Assembly: GCA_026260175.1 (NCBI GenBank)
Contig: JAKCWW010000205.1
Span: forward strand, 33,780 to 79,149
Length of the DNA: 45,370 nucleotides
From: Reticulitermes lucifugus
Lineage: Eukaryota; Arthropoda; Insecta; Blattodea; Rhinotermitidae
Direction of reading: 5' to 3'
Shown here in pieces: positions 8,184 to 22,074 of this stretch. The stretch's first letter is position 1. Every line of letters starts with the position of its first letter. The notes beneath the pieces were generated by a model. It was given only the letters and a program-made list of their open reading frames with translations, was not told where the DNA came from and ran no database searches. Both the position numbers and the translations under genes were made by a program.

Positions 8184-9204
8184 TATGTAAATAAGGAAAT
8201 TAATTGTTATTATATTGTGGCGTGTTATTAAACAAAAGAGACCTGTCCGTACGCATTTCTCACCATTTTCAATAATCAAAACGACAGAAGTTACAAGTCT
8301 ACGCGACTAAATTACATAATCATTTTGAATAAAATTACAGTCCCGCAGAAGTTTTCTTAACAGAGCTAGCATTGAGGGTAGCCAACAAGCCTCCATGTGA
8401 CAAAATAATTCTTCACAAAAATTTCGCGAAGTTTCTTGAAATGATTCTACAAATACAGTGTTTAAAGCCAAAGGGCCCGTATTTGATATGTAACAGTGTT
8501 GTGCCGTCAGACTCGCCCACAACGTCAATATCATAAACACTACAAACACAATCTTCGCGTGATACAGTTGCTGTTACGTCACATTTTGCGCACAAATTAC
8601 CGTTTAAAGATCTGTATGTATTTTTAAGGTTGTGTCACAACACAAACCTGCAGAATACTAAATTTTACAGCCTTGGTTTTGCTTCCACCATAGAAAATCG
8701 GACAGGCGTCATATTAGCATTGTATATTACAGGCAGAAGGAGATGCAAGGTGGCCTGCAATTGCATAGCTTTCGTACAGAATGTAATGAAAGTCATCAAA
8801 CAACTTCAACCCCCCCCCCCTGACATAAACAGCAAGCATAAATTAAATCAACGCAAAAGTTCTTGGTAGAGGAATACCCTCAGAGTACGTAATGCTATAT
8901 TTACCAGGTTCCGCCCGTTTATCTGTTCCGACCTCTGTACAAAGTAGGAGGTCTGGAACCAGTCCACAAGCCATAAGAACTTTGTTTAACTGTCAGGAAG
9001 CAATTACATTTTCTCTTAAATTATCGGAGTACCAAAAATCGACAATTGTTCTCTTCGACCTCAGAGACTGAACTGAGAAATTCTTGCAACTGAATTGCTG
9101 TACTAAAAAAAGTACCTAAAATGTGTGGTCGCAAACAGTTGTTAAACCACCGAACACCATATAAAATGTTTTTCCTTATCAAAATCCCTAATTTTTTGGA
9201 CGAA
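8184..9204. other. Unassigned sequence
   Basis: No gene or known repeat recognised. An eleven-base C run ends at 8820. Short open frames on both strands show no protein motif. Confidence 0.55.
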
Positions 9205-9400
9205 TAATTGCGGGCCCCGGTTATCCAGTGGGTACCGGGGCAAAGGTATCAGAGCGTGAAGCCGGCCACTCACATTCCTCTCATGGCGTGTAGCTTGGGA
9301 ACAGTGCCAAATTTACCTTCACGTTCAGCTTACACGTTGCACAGGGACGGTACCGCTCAATCAAATGTAGCACACTGGCGAACGGTCTTGGAGTGTTAAA
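9205..9400 (+). mobile_element. SINE family B fragment
   Basis: TCCAGTGGGTACCGGGG, then GAGCGTGAAGCCGGCCACTC, matches the mid-body shared with the copies at 9648-9908, 17822-17928 and 32885-33188. The key shared word is GCGTGAAGC...CACTCA. The tRNA-like head is not seen. The 3' boundary is approximate. Confidence 0.5.
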
Positions 9401-9647
9401 ATCTCACTTGTGTGCGTAGGTCCTTACAATGGTCACAGATATAGCTATATGATAGTATTAAAATAAGTCTTACACAAACAGCTTCTAAGCCTTTATGTGT
9501 GTTGTAACAGAGAGGCCGTGACGGAGAACTATATTTACCCCTAGTTTATTGAAATAACCAAAAGCCTTTCTACACGACGTAACTTTATTCCAGTCAAATC
9601 CACACAGTCTGCACAGAATAATGTTTGTCACTACTTGGTGACAGGAG

Positions 9648-9908
9648 CCGGGATATCTCAGTATGATAATGGCTACGTGCTGGACGACTGGGGAATTATG
9701 GTTCCATTCTCGGGAGAAGAAACATTTCTTCTCTTCTCCAAAGCGTCCACACTGATCCAGAGACTTGCCCAGCCAGTGGTTACCGAGGACAGAACGGTCG
9801 GCGCGTGAAGCTGAATACTCATGCCCAACTAGTGCCGAGATTATCAATATAAGGAGCTATGCCTCCACTCTCTCATGCGCCTTCATTGCGTGGTGCTTAA
9901 TTAACGGC
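9648..9908 (+). mobile_element. SINE family B, near full length but diverged
   Basis: It starts with a tRNA-like segment (GAGCCGGGATATCTCAGTAT ... TATGGTTCCATTCTCGGG, where GGTTCCATTC is a decayed B box). The family B body follows: CAGTGGTTACCGAGG, GGCGCGTGAAGCTG, CCTCCACTCTCTCATGCGCC and TTCATTGCGTGG. The body matches the copy at 17822-17928 down to the ATG(C/T)GCCTTCAT end. No target duplication could be confirmed. Confidence 0.55.
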
Positions 9909-11280
9909 AGGCACAACTCAACTCTTTTACTTTTACATGCTGGACTAAGCAAAAGAACTGTATCACCTTCTGCCATGGAGTAGGCCAGGCAATCCGCAGA
10001 TAAATTGTGACGAATTGTTGTTTCTTATGTAACCCACAGATACTGTCTGGTTATCTGACACAAACAGCAGCTGAAATACAAAGGGTGGAGAAAGAAAAGT
10101 GAAAGCACTAAGGAGTGTCGTGCGCTATGAGGGAAAGTAATAAAATAACCAAGCTGTCGCCTGTGGCGATATCCATATGTATCGCATACAGCTGCCACGG
10201 GCGACATCCTACTGATTTGTTTCCTCCTGTGACTCTGTCTTCATATACGTAGGCTACTTCTTTTTTGCTCCTTCTCCTCCATCTGCACCTTTTCCTTTCC
10301 TTCTCCTAGCTCATATGCTTCTACTTCGTTTCGTCCTTCTCTCCTCAATCACCTGATTCTTTCCTCTCCTCTTCTTCCTGTATTATCTTAATGCACACGT
10401 TTCTTCTTTCCTTCTTCCTTCACCTTCTTTTCCTCTTCTTCCCTCTAAGTTCAGTAAGTTACCAATATCTCTTTCTGGCATATGGTATGTCACAGCCTTT
10501 GTGACGCCTTTTACAATCTGACACTGTTGTGCAGGCATCATCGCAAGATGGGGTACTGGCTTTAGTTACGTATCCTGAGGTCAATTGCAACTGTTTTAAA
10601 TAATTTGTACTTAACTTACGCTTCTTCTTATCTGTGTTGGGCCCTGGAACTCTTTTCTCAAGAGCATGAATATTCATTTTCCAAAACTTCCTCTTTTGGG
10701 GGCATTTCTCTTGCTCTTTCTAAAATAGTATCGGGCGCCCGTTGTGGTATATGGTTATTTAATTCAAACATTCTTTTACTGCTTAGACACCGCACTGACA
10801 TCTAATGTGTCGGCTTCTCATATGGAAAATTCCTGATCTCCCACTGTCTAACACACGTTTCAACTATTTCCAGTATCGTTTTTTTAAGTACCGGTCTTGT
10901 TTCAGCTGTAGGTCTGTAAAATTGAATGTGCCCAAAAACACTTTTATATTATACAGTATTCTTAGTTTTGGCTCTTTGCGTATGTATTTTTCCACACACT
11001 GTCCTGATAGCCAGGTTGATATATCTGCCTCTTGTCTGATTTATGTTCGTACCAGTTTGTTGCTTGTTACTCAAAAACGCTCCTAATTTGTTTAATCCTA
11101 CTATTTTAAATCGATAGCTCACAGCGCAGTAACTCTACTTATTATGACAGTTTTTATCTCAGTTGTGTGAATTTTATTTTAAATTTCTTATAACTAATTG
11201 TTTACAGATACAACAGCCTCTGCCGAACATTTTCATTGTCTGGACAGCATTCTATATTCATTTTTCATTCCATCTTATAG
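9909..11280. other. Unassigned sequence with a long pyrimidine tract
   Basis: About 190 bases at 10256-10446 are strongly biased to C and T on the plus strand (CTTCTTCCT-like words). The rest shows no gene or repeat family I recognise. Confidence 0.6.
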
Positions 11281-11500
11281 GAGTCGGGGTGGCATAGTCG
11301 TCACAGTGACTAGGCAACGGGCTGGACAATTCACGAGTTGGAATTTTTTCCCTCCAAATTTCCACACCGACTCTGGGATCCATCCAGCATCCTATTCAAT
11401 GGGTAAGGAAGGCCCTTCCCCGGCAGTGAAGTAGCCGGAGCATGGAACTGGCGACTCACATCTCATGTCGAAGTTAAGAATGAGTGGAGCTATATTTCCA
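11281..11500 (+). mobile_element. SINE family B copy with tRNA-like head
   Basis: The head GTCGGGGTGGCATAGTCGTC resembles an A box region and GAGTTGGAATTTTTTCCC stands where the B box should be. The body follows with CATCCTATTCAATGGGTAAG, CCCTTCCCCGG and GAACTGGCGACTCACATC, then GAGTGGAGCTATATTTCCAC. Order and spacing agree with the minus-strand copy at 32885-33188. It is diverged; boundaries are by eye. Confidence 0.55.
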
Positions 11501-14500
11501 CCCCTCCTATTTGCTTTTATAGCCTTTGCAGAGACAACTTTAATTTAGCATTACCCGTTACCCATTTTATATCCTCATTTTTGCTACCTGTTTATAATTT
11601 ATTTCATTGCCACATTAAAAGTAATGAATCTGAACTGTTTCCTTGCCGTGCCCCTTCCTTAATTGAAATCCTTGACGGTAATTTCCCATCAACCTTCACT
11701 TTTGTAGAATTATTAAAATATATGTCCTTGATCAACAACACGCGTGTCATTTTATTTTACAAATTATTTTAACTGCAGGCTACGAAACCCGTTCTCTACA
11801 GCAACAAACTAATTATTAATATGCAAAGCAACCACAAGTTTGATGCACAAATTGAATGAAAGGACGCATATCCTTGCTGTCCTATCTCTCTATGTTTCAG
11901 AACTACTGGACGTATTTTGAATTGGCCTACATAGTTACTGGGGTTCTACACTAAACGCTACAGCAAGAAGTGAAATTCCATGTCTATCGGTGACACATGA
12001 TCCTCAATTTGCATTAAGAAATAAGAGCTGATAGTACTACGTAGTATAAAATGACTCATGGAATAAAATACGGCTCTTACTAAGACAAGCAGTTTAAGTG
12101 TAGAACATTTCACAATGTAAAGCGAATTTTCAACCCTCTAAGGCACAGTCATCTATACTTGCTTTGATATTAAGAAAAAATGTGCATCTTTCCCATAAAG
12201 TGTATTTATGTGTTGGTTTCTTACAGCACACAGCGACGATTTCCTTAAAGAATATTTACTGATTGATATTATAACAGAGACGCGGTTTGCTTTCTCTGAA
12301 GCAGAAAACGAATTTTTATCTTGTTTAGAAGAAATTCGGGAATTATGGATTTGAACGTATCGTGCGACTACCTCTGTAATAATGAACATCAAAGCTAATT
12401 GCAAAGAAGTTATTTGCAATATTAATCTACTAGCGATAGTCTATACCACTCGCAGCAGAGTACAAAATGCTCTTTTAGTCGTCTACATTGAAAACTATGG
12501 ATAAACACTGTCACAGTAACGGCCCTATTTTGGGTTTCCCCTGAGGGATTCTCGAGTTTCGTCTTACTCGCAACCAGTGACTAATTTTAGAAATAAAAAA
12601 TCAGTAAGTTTCCGGAGGTTTGCTCCCCAAGCCGAGCAGTTTTGAAGAGACAGGGTGTGATGGACAGACGTACATTTGAAAATTATATACACATCTGTAC
12701 CTTATAAAGAAAGGGCGATAAATGAACAATTCCTAAAGTAGGACCCCTTTAAATCAGAGAATATATATATGATTCTGGCACATTCGTTACCTTTTACTTA
12801 TTCATTCCGAAACGAAAAACTTTAAATGTTGACCAATTATCGGCAACAGTCGTAGCAGCATCATCCATCCTACTTCTATCGAAATATATTTATACGCATG
12901 TAGACCTAAAATTTCAGATGAGACGAGTGGAGTTGCTGCGAGGGTGTGGGGTGGGGACAAGTTTTGCGGCCCCCCAAGGCAGCAGAATATAAGGGGCAGC
13001 AAAATGAACAATTTAAACAAAAAAAACTTTTATTTAGTCGTGTTGATTGTTTTAATTATTATAATATTACTCCATTTTCAGTTATTGGACCAAACAAAAG
13101 AAATTTCAATAAATGGTTGTGATTTCTTTTAAAATCTTAATTTTTTTTTAGCGGCGGTCATTGTGATTACTCGCTTCGGGCGCCAAAACACCTAGCTACG
13201 ACACTTATTGTAACAGTGCGATTAAACACGATTTAATCTATATAAACACACATATATACATGCATATAGACGTAAAGTTTAGACGGGAGAAAACTTCATG
13301 TACATACGCTAAAGTTGAACCTGAAATGGGGTCCCTTAAAGACAGAGAATTTAGTTATCATCTGAACGACTATCAGCTTCTCAAGAAGGACCGCACTCCT
13401 CGGAGTCTGTTCAGATTACACGCGTTCTGAGAAAGTGAAATTTGTCCCAGGTGAAGGTCAGTGTCGCCACTTGTCTGGCGTGAGCCGACAGGCTCATTAT
13501 CCTTGTTCCATGGTCCACAGAGAGAGTGCGGCGGGAAAGGTCACGTCGACTTCCTCACACAGTAACGGCAGGCATCTTGTTTCTCACAGACTGCACTTAT
13601 TAACAAGCTAGGAAATGTAAGCATTTTAACGTTTATGGTTCGTATGCTCTGTTAGTGCCTCTAGGCAGCATCAAATTCCCACGTGTGCCTTTGTTGTTTT
13701 TTTTTCAGTTCCTTTTCCAAAGATTTTTCGCTCCGATAAGTAGCTGTTTAGCGAGTCATGCTCGAGATGCGACCAAAAAGGAGTGTAGGTCTTCAAATAG
13801 TGTCGCTACTGCTACATATTTTCAACCAGCATCGGAGTCTACTAAAAATATTTTAGAATAACTCACTCGTATTGGTTTCATGAAAATTCTTTCAGCTCTT
13901 CTCGAGCAATTACATGCAGATAGAAAACACGAAGCTATGAAAAGCATTTTTGTAATTTTTCCTTGAAGCTCTTTGAGGTTTTCTATGTTCTTGCTCGTGC
14001 TCCATCCCGTAGGCGACGATAAAATTGATGATCATGAGATAACGGCAAATGAATTAGGAATTGTGGTAAGGAACCATGCTGAACGTTTCTTATAGGGACT
14101 GAAAAAATGCACGAGAAACCCCGATCAAGGTAGGCGGTATCCTTCCGTATGCGAAACTATGAGAGTTTTGGGTCGCCAAACTCGGTCAATAACCGCTATA
14201 AGTATTTAACATACATTATAACTTTACTTATGTAACACAAAGTAGCTATACTTGCACTATGAAATCTCTGCATGTAATATTTGTATATATATAAATTATT
14301 AATGTCCACATTTACGACTTCATATTTACTCCAGAAACCCACGTCGATGGGGGATTTGTAGGAGAATTTTATCGGCAAGTGCACACCATCCGTGCACATT
14401 ACAGGCAGTAGATCTTGAAATGTCACTTATTTTACTTTGACCTACATTTATAAAAACAACTCGATCTGTCCGCAGGTATACAATATTTTGCACAAGCACA

Positions 14501-15825
14501 AACTCGGAAAGTCACTTGCAGTGACCGATATATAAGGAGTACATTCTGCTAACCTGTATATATGCATATTAAAATTTATTTCACTCCGTGGCCCAGTGAT
14601 TTATGCCAAGCAGACTACAATAATGTTCAGACCACAGTGTGTTTTTTTTTCTTTTTTGCTAATCACTTGGTCCGTGGGCTGCATTATGTACTCATAACGA
14701 AATGAAAACGTATTGCGGTGTAACTAAACAAGAAAATGTAGGCAGTGGTTGCGCTCGTTTCCTGCGGTTATTCTACTCACTACTCTATTCTGTTTCAGAA
14801 TGCTGTCGAAGAGGTACCATATATTATGAAAGCCTGGTGAAGTGCAGACATTTAAAAATAAAACTAAAATTCTATACGAAAAACATAACTTCATAATTTA
14901 CGGTTCACCGATTTTATAAAAATTTAAATGGCTGGACAAATTTTTCTTAAAAAATTTGTTTTCATCCTTACAGAAATTCATCGCGAGGGAGCTGAGTTGT
15001 TACATTTGGTCGACAGCTGGAGACGCAGCTGAGAGGCCCTTTTTAAGAATATTATTGCGAACGCGCCTAAAAAGGCACAGACGCAGTCGTTTGTTCCTGA
15101 AAAATGTCCCACGCTAGTGACATTGTGTAAATGTGGTATACTGAAAGGAAGGCGTTTCTCTATAATTCAACGAGAAGTTAAGAATTATATACCGGTACAC
15201 CAAATCTATTTTCATAATTGGAATATAATAATAATTTGATGTGATTATTTACTTGTGTGCGTGATGGTTGACGGTGACAACCCACTCTACTCAAATCGTA
15301 CACGTTCCGCATGTTGCACTTGTCAGCCAAAAGTATACATAACCTGGTTACACTGCACTGCAGTTTTAAACGTCCTCATGGATGCCTTTGTTAACCCGCT
15401 AAAAATGCCATACAGCTGTAACACCACTGGGCCTCTAACAATTCACATTCATAATTTTCACACTGCCGCCTTTAGGCTATTGCGTAACACCGAACCAATT
15501 TTTTTGTACAAATACTTCCTGTTTCATCGAATGCAAAAGCAGAAAGCCTCATAAGGATCGCAAACGGTGCAGGATTCCCAGTCATACAGTGGAGATTGGG
15601 TTCGTAATGCATCGACTATATGATCTCACAACTCCACGCACAAAGAACAGAAATAAGCTTCATGCAAGCACATGACTGTTAAAACAAAATGTGTGTCATA
15701 CGAGTATATCCAGAACAGACACAGTAAGCACGATCATGAGATTAGACACCACCTCACAGCATGCAGCTACTCAAATTTTTCTTCGTTATATTTAAAAAAA
15801 AAAGCGATGACTATTTTTCGTGATA
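11501..15825. other. Long unassigned AT-rich block
   Basis: No coding region or complete repeat recognised over 4.3 kb. A ~48-base word (13724-13771, starting TTTTTCGCTCC and ending CTCGAGAT) recurs at 31096-31140, suggesting an unnamed dispersed repeat. A patch at 12945-13195 has GGGGCCGC-like and GGCGCCAAAACACC words reminiscent of transposon ends, but I could not pair them. Confidence 0.5.
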
Positions 15826-15888
15826 TGTCGAAGCCCGTTTGACGTCCTAGGCGATCGCCCAGCTCGCCCACCCGTAAAGCCGGCCCTG
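15826..15888 (-). mobile_element. Terminal end of a second hAT-like element
   Basis: Read on the minus strand from 15888 this begins CAGGGCCGGCTTTACGGGTG and continues GGCGATCGCCTAGGACG. It matches the left end of the hAT-like element at 6584: CAGGGCCGG, then TTTAC/TAAAC, then a CGCC(T/A)AGG block at similar spacing. The partner end and the 8 bp duplication were not found, so this may be a solo end or the other end may be too diverged. Confidence 0.45.
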
Positions 15889-17821
15889 TCTACCAGACCT
15901 GACTCAGTTCAGCTGACGGCTGTCAAACATAAGCTTTACATACCGCTCCGTCCTTACGGTTGTTACATATAAAGCAAAAATTGAAACTCTCCCCGTGAAC
16001 GACTATGATTTAAGGAACTATCAAATCTCACGTATCTAGAGGCAGAAAACCTTCAGCTAGTCATTGTCGTAAGATCGAAAACCATATGCACATTTCGTGG
16101 AACTCGAAGAAGTCTCGCGTGAGACGCCTTCCTTCGATCTTGCTTCCGCCCATGGGTGCGTGCAAGATAATACAAAACGCTTAATGGACTCTTTCCTCTT
16201 CCGCCTTGAGTCGTTGCACTGCCCACATGATCTTCATTCTTTCTGCAAATAGTCTTGCGTAACTTCTTTGTCATGCGCAGAAAAAAGTAATTAGGCTCAT
16301 ACACACTTCCTGCATCAAGCAATTAACGTAAGGACGGTAATTGCCGGTTTCTAATTAAACAATCAACTAACTTACTATTACTACATGAAGCAAGTATTGC
16401 ATACTCTGTTTACCCTTTGGTTACGGCTTTCTTAAAAAGAAACAACCTTCTATTAAAGATATTTCCATAGTAACGCGTCTTTCTGTTATTCAAGAGTCCC
16501 AGTATTACAGTTCGCTTTTGCTGCTGAGAGGTGGCAGTAGACTACGTTATTTTCACAGATGTTCTCAAACGCAAAATACATCAAGACCAGTAGGAACTGC
16601 ACTTCTAAGCGAGGTATTATGTGTGTAAATTGGAAACGGTTAAAGGGGTGAATTTCGCGAGGTAAATGACTCGATTAGCCCACTGGGAGCCCCTCAGTGA
16701 GAATGTTGGGTTAATGGTGTCGAACAGACAGATAAACCGTCATGTTCTAAACATTTTATTGACACTTATTACGTGCAGATTAAATTATGAAAATGCGTAG
16801 TGGCACACAAGCCTACGAAAACCTTCTACGGTCGCAAATATTATGTAAAATATGCCTACATAAGGCTCTTAACAATAAAGAGAATATGTAAACCCAAACA
16901 GAAGAAATAAAAGAAGTGGAGAAAGTTACATACAGGAGAATCATAATTTATATTTTTTACACGTAAGAAGGTGAGAATACGTAAAGAAAATGAGACAGTT
17001 GGAGTGTTCACAAGCAAGGTGTAATGACTAATGCATTTAGCACTGAGCTGGAAGAACGCAAGTGAAAATATCATTTGAGAGAATTTGGCATAAGCGGAAG
17101 GATAATATTAATATGAACACTAGAGAAACTGGGGCTGGTCGGTTGAATGTCACCCAGACTAAACGACCTTGATGAAGACTATCTCCCTTGTTAGTTACAA
17201 TTGGGTCCACTTCGCAGCGACAAAAGGCACACAAAAGGAGGAGACACGCTGTATTTACATCTACCGAGAAGCGACGTCTCCGGCCGTCCAGAGCAGCCGG
17301 AAGCTTCATTGTGTGTGACAGAGAAAGTTTCTGTCCACTGATATTACCCTAAAACATGGTAATGTGGTCCGGAAGTGATTCTGCGGCTGTTTAACCAAAG
17401 TAATGAGATTCTAAGGTCTGCTGACTGGAAGCTGCACTCTGGATGTTCGGAGAGACGGAACGGAATTTTTTTTTGTTCGACACAAGATAGTGGTTAAGCC
17501 TGTATGGTGAGGCTTGCAGGAACTAAGTATATTAATTAATAATTAGGATACATTACAGTGACAACCTGTCTGTAGATAATTTTTATCAGTAGATCTACGC
17601 GTTAAGTAGGTTGAATTGCCGAAACATAACCTCACATCATCGCTAAGTTTGCAGTTTCTTATGTACGATAAAATATCACACAGCAATTGCAGGCGGTGTA
17701 CGTATACTCTATCTCCGTACCAAATTTCACACGCCTGCCTCTGACTGGTCGTTAGCTATCGCCCAAAAAAACCGACAGCTCGACGTAGTGTTTATTATAT
17801 TATGTTCTATAACAAATGTGG
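15889..17821. other. Unassigned sequence
   Basis: No gene recognised. An 11-base word CCGTCCTTACG (15948-15958) is repeated inverted at 16327-16337, but no target duplication or further pairing supports a transposon. Confidence 0.5.
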
Positions 17822-17928
17822 GCTTGGGGCGTGAAGCTGACCACTCATCTCCACTTACTGCCAAAGTGAAGAAAGAGTGGCGTTATACCTCTATTCACCC
17901 ATGTGCCTTCATGACATGGAACGTTAGC
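17822..17928 (+). mobile_element. SINE family B 3' fragment
   Basis: GGGGCGTGAAGCTGACCACTC, TACTGCCAAAGTGAAG, AGAGTGGCGTTATACC and CCCATGTGCCTTCATGACAT match the distal body of family B at 9820-9908 and 33000-32885. The head is missing. Confidence 0.5.
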
Positions 17929-18504
17929 TTTAAAATATATGGCCTTAATAAACGTTAGATCTGTCTATATTCAAATTTTGCAAAATTTCAGTGCAGTTAA
18001 CATACGTGGAGTTAATGTCGCTTCCACCTCAGAAGTTCGGAAATCCGAATGCTGAAATTTAAAATAGGAAAATTAGGATGACCATAATGCCGAGTTTGGT
18101 AAAAATTAATTAAGATATTAGTATGGAGAGGAAAGAGCACATGCAAAAGTATAAAGGCAAATCAAGTTCTGTAACCCAAGCTGTAGCGTATTCAGTCGGT
18201 TCTGCGATCCACATAACCCCGTATCCGTCCTTTCCCCAACAGGTAAAGCCGAAGGAGTACCAAGGTCTAAAATGCATGGAGCGTTGTGTCCACTTCCCTA
18301 TACGCCCTAAGAGCGTAACGTTTAGGCAGTCACCTTTACCTTACGATTTAGACAAAAACTGCTAAACAAAGAAATAAGGTTGTGGTCTGGTTCCACAGAC
18401 GGTTAGCTTCCTGGAAATCAGATTCTGACCTATTGCACACGTAACTTAACAAAACAAAGTAACCAAATGTAATATGAGTTTCTCACGGCAGGGAGTAAAC
18501 CTTA

Positions 18505-18600
18505 CGGTCTTCTGGGATGTGATGCGCTGTAACTGGTAGATAAAACCAACGTTCCGGAGGAACCTGCTGCATTCATCATCGGGCAGAATCAGTACTATCT
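18505..18600 (+). mobile_element. Solo half of a palindromic MITE
   Basis: GGTCTTCTGGGATGTGATGC, then ACCAACGTTCCGGAGGAAC and CATCATCGGGCAG, has the order of a left arm of the palindromic family (TCTTCTGGGATGTTATGC...GACGTTTCGG in the complete copies). No matching right arm follows at the usual distance. Confidence 0.5.
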
Positions 18601-21600
18601 TCTTCCTATGTCCAGATCTTCGACCCTGAACACAAAGGCACAACATCCCTCCGAAAGTTTGGTGCCTAGCTACAAAATTATACGGCATCACATTTTGGAC
18701 GAACGTCCAACTAACTAAACGCCACGACATCCAGTTTTCCGCGAAAGTTTGGCACTTATTAAATAATTCTCTGTTCTTATGGAAGAGACAGATTTACCAC
18801 TGTGTTCACAAAAGCCATTAATTTAATTTTATAATCAACCAACATCCAGTCATTACTTTTACAACCCATTTTCCGTGATGAATCTCATTCTAATCTCACC
18901 TATGCCAGAATCTTACAAAGTTTACTATTCCCTAAATGTTTTCTACCCGAAGTTTTGCATTCATTTATTATTTCTCCCATCGGTGCAATAAAATAGGCCA
19001 TGGTCAATACTCTTTTAATTATGCAGTGGATCTAAATACCGATAACCCTGAAATTCATTCATTGTAAAATACGTTTTACTCCAAAACACTTAAAACTTTG
19101 TTACTTCTTGGTCTAATTATTTTACTGGTTTCCTGACCGCCAGTTGTTTTGCTGTCACCTCAATCTCCTAACGGAACTTCCTTGGCTAGCGCTCGGCATG
19201 CGGTCACGTTCACTCAGTAGAGATAGTGACGAAACCACAGACAATAGGATACAACTCTGGCAATAATAAAGATTGTTTTCATACAGGCTAATTAATATAG
19301 GAGGCAATACTGAGTGGCGTGTCGTCATGGCAACTGCAGTTCTGGTATTCATAATGTAAAACGTGGGTCGGTTCTTTTTCACTCCTTTTGTTTAGCCCAC
19401 TCCCTTACTCTCTTGAACGGTTTTCTTCCTTTCTTTCAGTGGTCCTGGTCTGTTTAACTGAGAACTAATTCTGAACACTGAATCTCTTAGACATCTGACA
19501 GGACTGCTTGGGCAGAGGAACGACGTATGTCAGGCCTATAACTAAACAGAAAAACACCGAAACGTCTATGCTCTGAGAGGGATTCGAACAGGCGACCCCA
19601 GTGTTTTAAAATCTCCTGACTTCTTAAAAGACGTATTATTGAATTAAAGCATCAGCTTTGTTACAAAGTATGGCGTAAGCGCAAACCGTGAATCCCTAAG
19701 AGCGGAATGGACGTAAAACGCTTCTCTTCGCTTCCTGTAATCAGACGACCATGAAAGTCTATACGTTGATGGAACCCGAAGATTCATTATCGTAAGACTG
19801 CCAATGGGCACTTGTTTGAGTATCTTTAATCCAGTCTACTGTCTTACGTCCCGTTTCGTTATAATTATCTTCCCATCTACACCGAAAACTAAAATTTTAT
19901 ATGCATTTCTGGTCTGCTCCATGCGTGCCCCGGTCATATCATCTTTCAATTTATCACCCAAGTAATATTTGGTGAAGATTACAAACTACGATCATCCTTC
20001 TTGGGCCCAAATATTCTCCTGAGCTTCGTGACGGTACTATTAATCAACAAAGGAACTTATCGAGGCCACAAAGCAGAGATGTTAACATTTGTGGTGGAAT
20101 GTTCCGAAGACATAACTTTCCCTTACACGTCCTTGGGTCCACACGGAGCATCAGAATGCTTCATGTCTGACAGAACTTGACACAGTACACACCCAATACA
20201 GAGGCTTCAACACTGCACCGAGACCCTAGCCCAGTTCCATCCTCACAAAATATTTCACCAGACAGATGCATCCTGATACCATTCTTCCATCTCATCAGTA
20301 TTCGTTTTCAGGTGGCTTCGTCCCAAATCTTCTGTATGAATTTCTTTCTCCCCACCAAGTTGCGGCTCCAGCCCATGAACACCTGCTCTACACGAAGTTC
20401 GTCCTTATGTGATCTTCTAATTGCTCGCTTATTTCATCCTTAAATCCACAACAAACATTCTACTTAAAAGTTATAGAAAAGATAATAAAGAAGTAAGATT
20501 ATGTTAAAGCAATTGGAAGGATATTTGGTTTGTAAGACTTGGTGCGATGTTTTTTAACATTGGAAATACGTGTAATAGACTGAGGTAAATGGTGTATAAA
20601 GAATTCTTTGTAACTAAGACAAACAAGCTGCAGACTGCGAAAAATACGATGTTAATCAGAAGCAGCCTTCTGTAAAATTTGACTCAACCAGTATCGGATT
20701 TCAACCTTAAATCCAATTTTTTTTCTGTCTACTTCCTTTTAAAACACTTCCAATTTACGTCCTGCGTTAAGAGTTCAGGGTTGACGCTCATAAAAAGCAA
20801 ATTGAAAAATTGGTTTTTAATGTAGCCTGCCTGGATCACTGAGTTTTGAAATGTAGTCAGGAGGCTAACAGTTCTCTAGATAACGTTTATAACCTAGTCC
20901 TCTGAGGACCATTTTAATATTATCGTACCATACACATATATACCTAGGTCTTCTTAACTGTGCATCTTGTAGGTTTTCCAACCAATATGTTTTGTCTGCG
21001 TCTGTTGGACAAAGAAGGCAATGATGTGGTTAACGGTCTGCCAGACGGATCGAAGAAAAATTCACCTTAAAACAACGTTCATGTTTACATGAAATCAGTT
21101 CGTTTCATTAACTAACATCGTTCTTACCCATTCACACGTTACTCTCGAAGTATTTCGTTTAGAAGAGGGACCCTCGTGTTTTTCATGTTACTGAAGGAAA
21201 CGGATCCGTCATCTCTCAGCGATTAAAGCTTCTTCAGTTGCAGAGCCTACACGTTACCACGAATATACGCTAAGAGAAAAAGCTTTTTTTTTAAATAAAC
21301 ACTTTATTAGCGCTTGGCTACTGACAACTTTCTTGAGTTCTAGACTGAAGTTTAAAATGGGCCCAATTCCAACTATGCAAACAGCTTTCAAAGGCTACTT
21401 ACCTTATCAAGCCTAGCCCAGTCACTGTTAAAGTTTTGGTACTCGCGAAATTCTTGCAATATTAGATTCTCTTTTCGCAACACATTAGAATTGGAACAGA
21501 GAACTAAAATTTATAATAAGGGGATATGATTATTAAATGTCATTTATTTTAAGAAAACATGACATTATCGTGCAGGGGAAATATGATGAATTTCGATACT

Positions 21601-22074
21601 AATATCAATTCAAAGCGTAAGCAAATGTCATGGTTTCAAGACTTCATGTCAAGTGTCCCCCTCAGCTCAGCAAAAGCTTAATCAAACCCCCACCACTTTT
21701 CTAAATTTTGTGTATATGCATGTGCATAAGAAACACCTTTACCGGTTTTCTATTCTTAAAATTTTAATTTGTGTATTTAATTTTCTATAATCGTTCTTCT
21801 ATTCAAAGCCTCGCGGAAAACTCGGAGCTCTGCAGTATACCAGAGTTCCGCGGCACACCGGTTGAAAACCACTTGTATAGCCTAGCAAGTTTAATTGTAC
21901 AGATTAATTTTCAGGCATAACCCAACATGCCACCCCGTTTTTAGTCTCCACGTATGTAACTTTATACATACAAAAGGCCACAGATAAGACACTTTAAGTA
22001 AGGTCTGTCCGTTTCTTCTGCTTGGCGCTACAGGCTACGTCTGCTGTGTTCCAGGTTTAGAGAAGTACAAGATA
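18601..22074. other. Long unassigned block
   Basis: No gene recognised. A minus-strand frame around 20440-20170 contains RILMRWKNGIRM-like residues that faintly resemble the reverse-transcriptase tail found at five places in this window, but it is too weak to call. A B-box-like GTTCGAATCC on the minus strand near 19590 has no A box partner. Confidence 0.5.

Noticed and set aside
9485-9847. 120-residue minus-strand open frame
   Set aside because: It overlaps a SINE family B copy for most of its length, with no recognisable domain.
15948-16337. 390 bp element bounded by CCGTCCTTACG inverted repeats
   Set aside because: The 11-base match is not extended and no target duplication is present, so chance is likely.
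20170-20443. Sixth reverse-transcriptase tail on the minus strand (RILMRWKNGIRM)
   Set aside because: Only one short block resembles the family; the neighbouring blocks could not be found in any frame.
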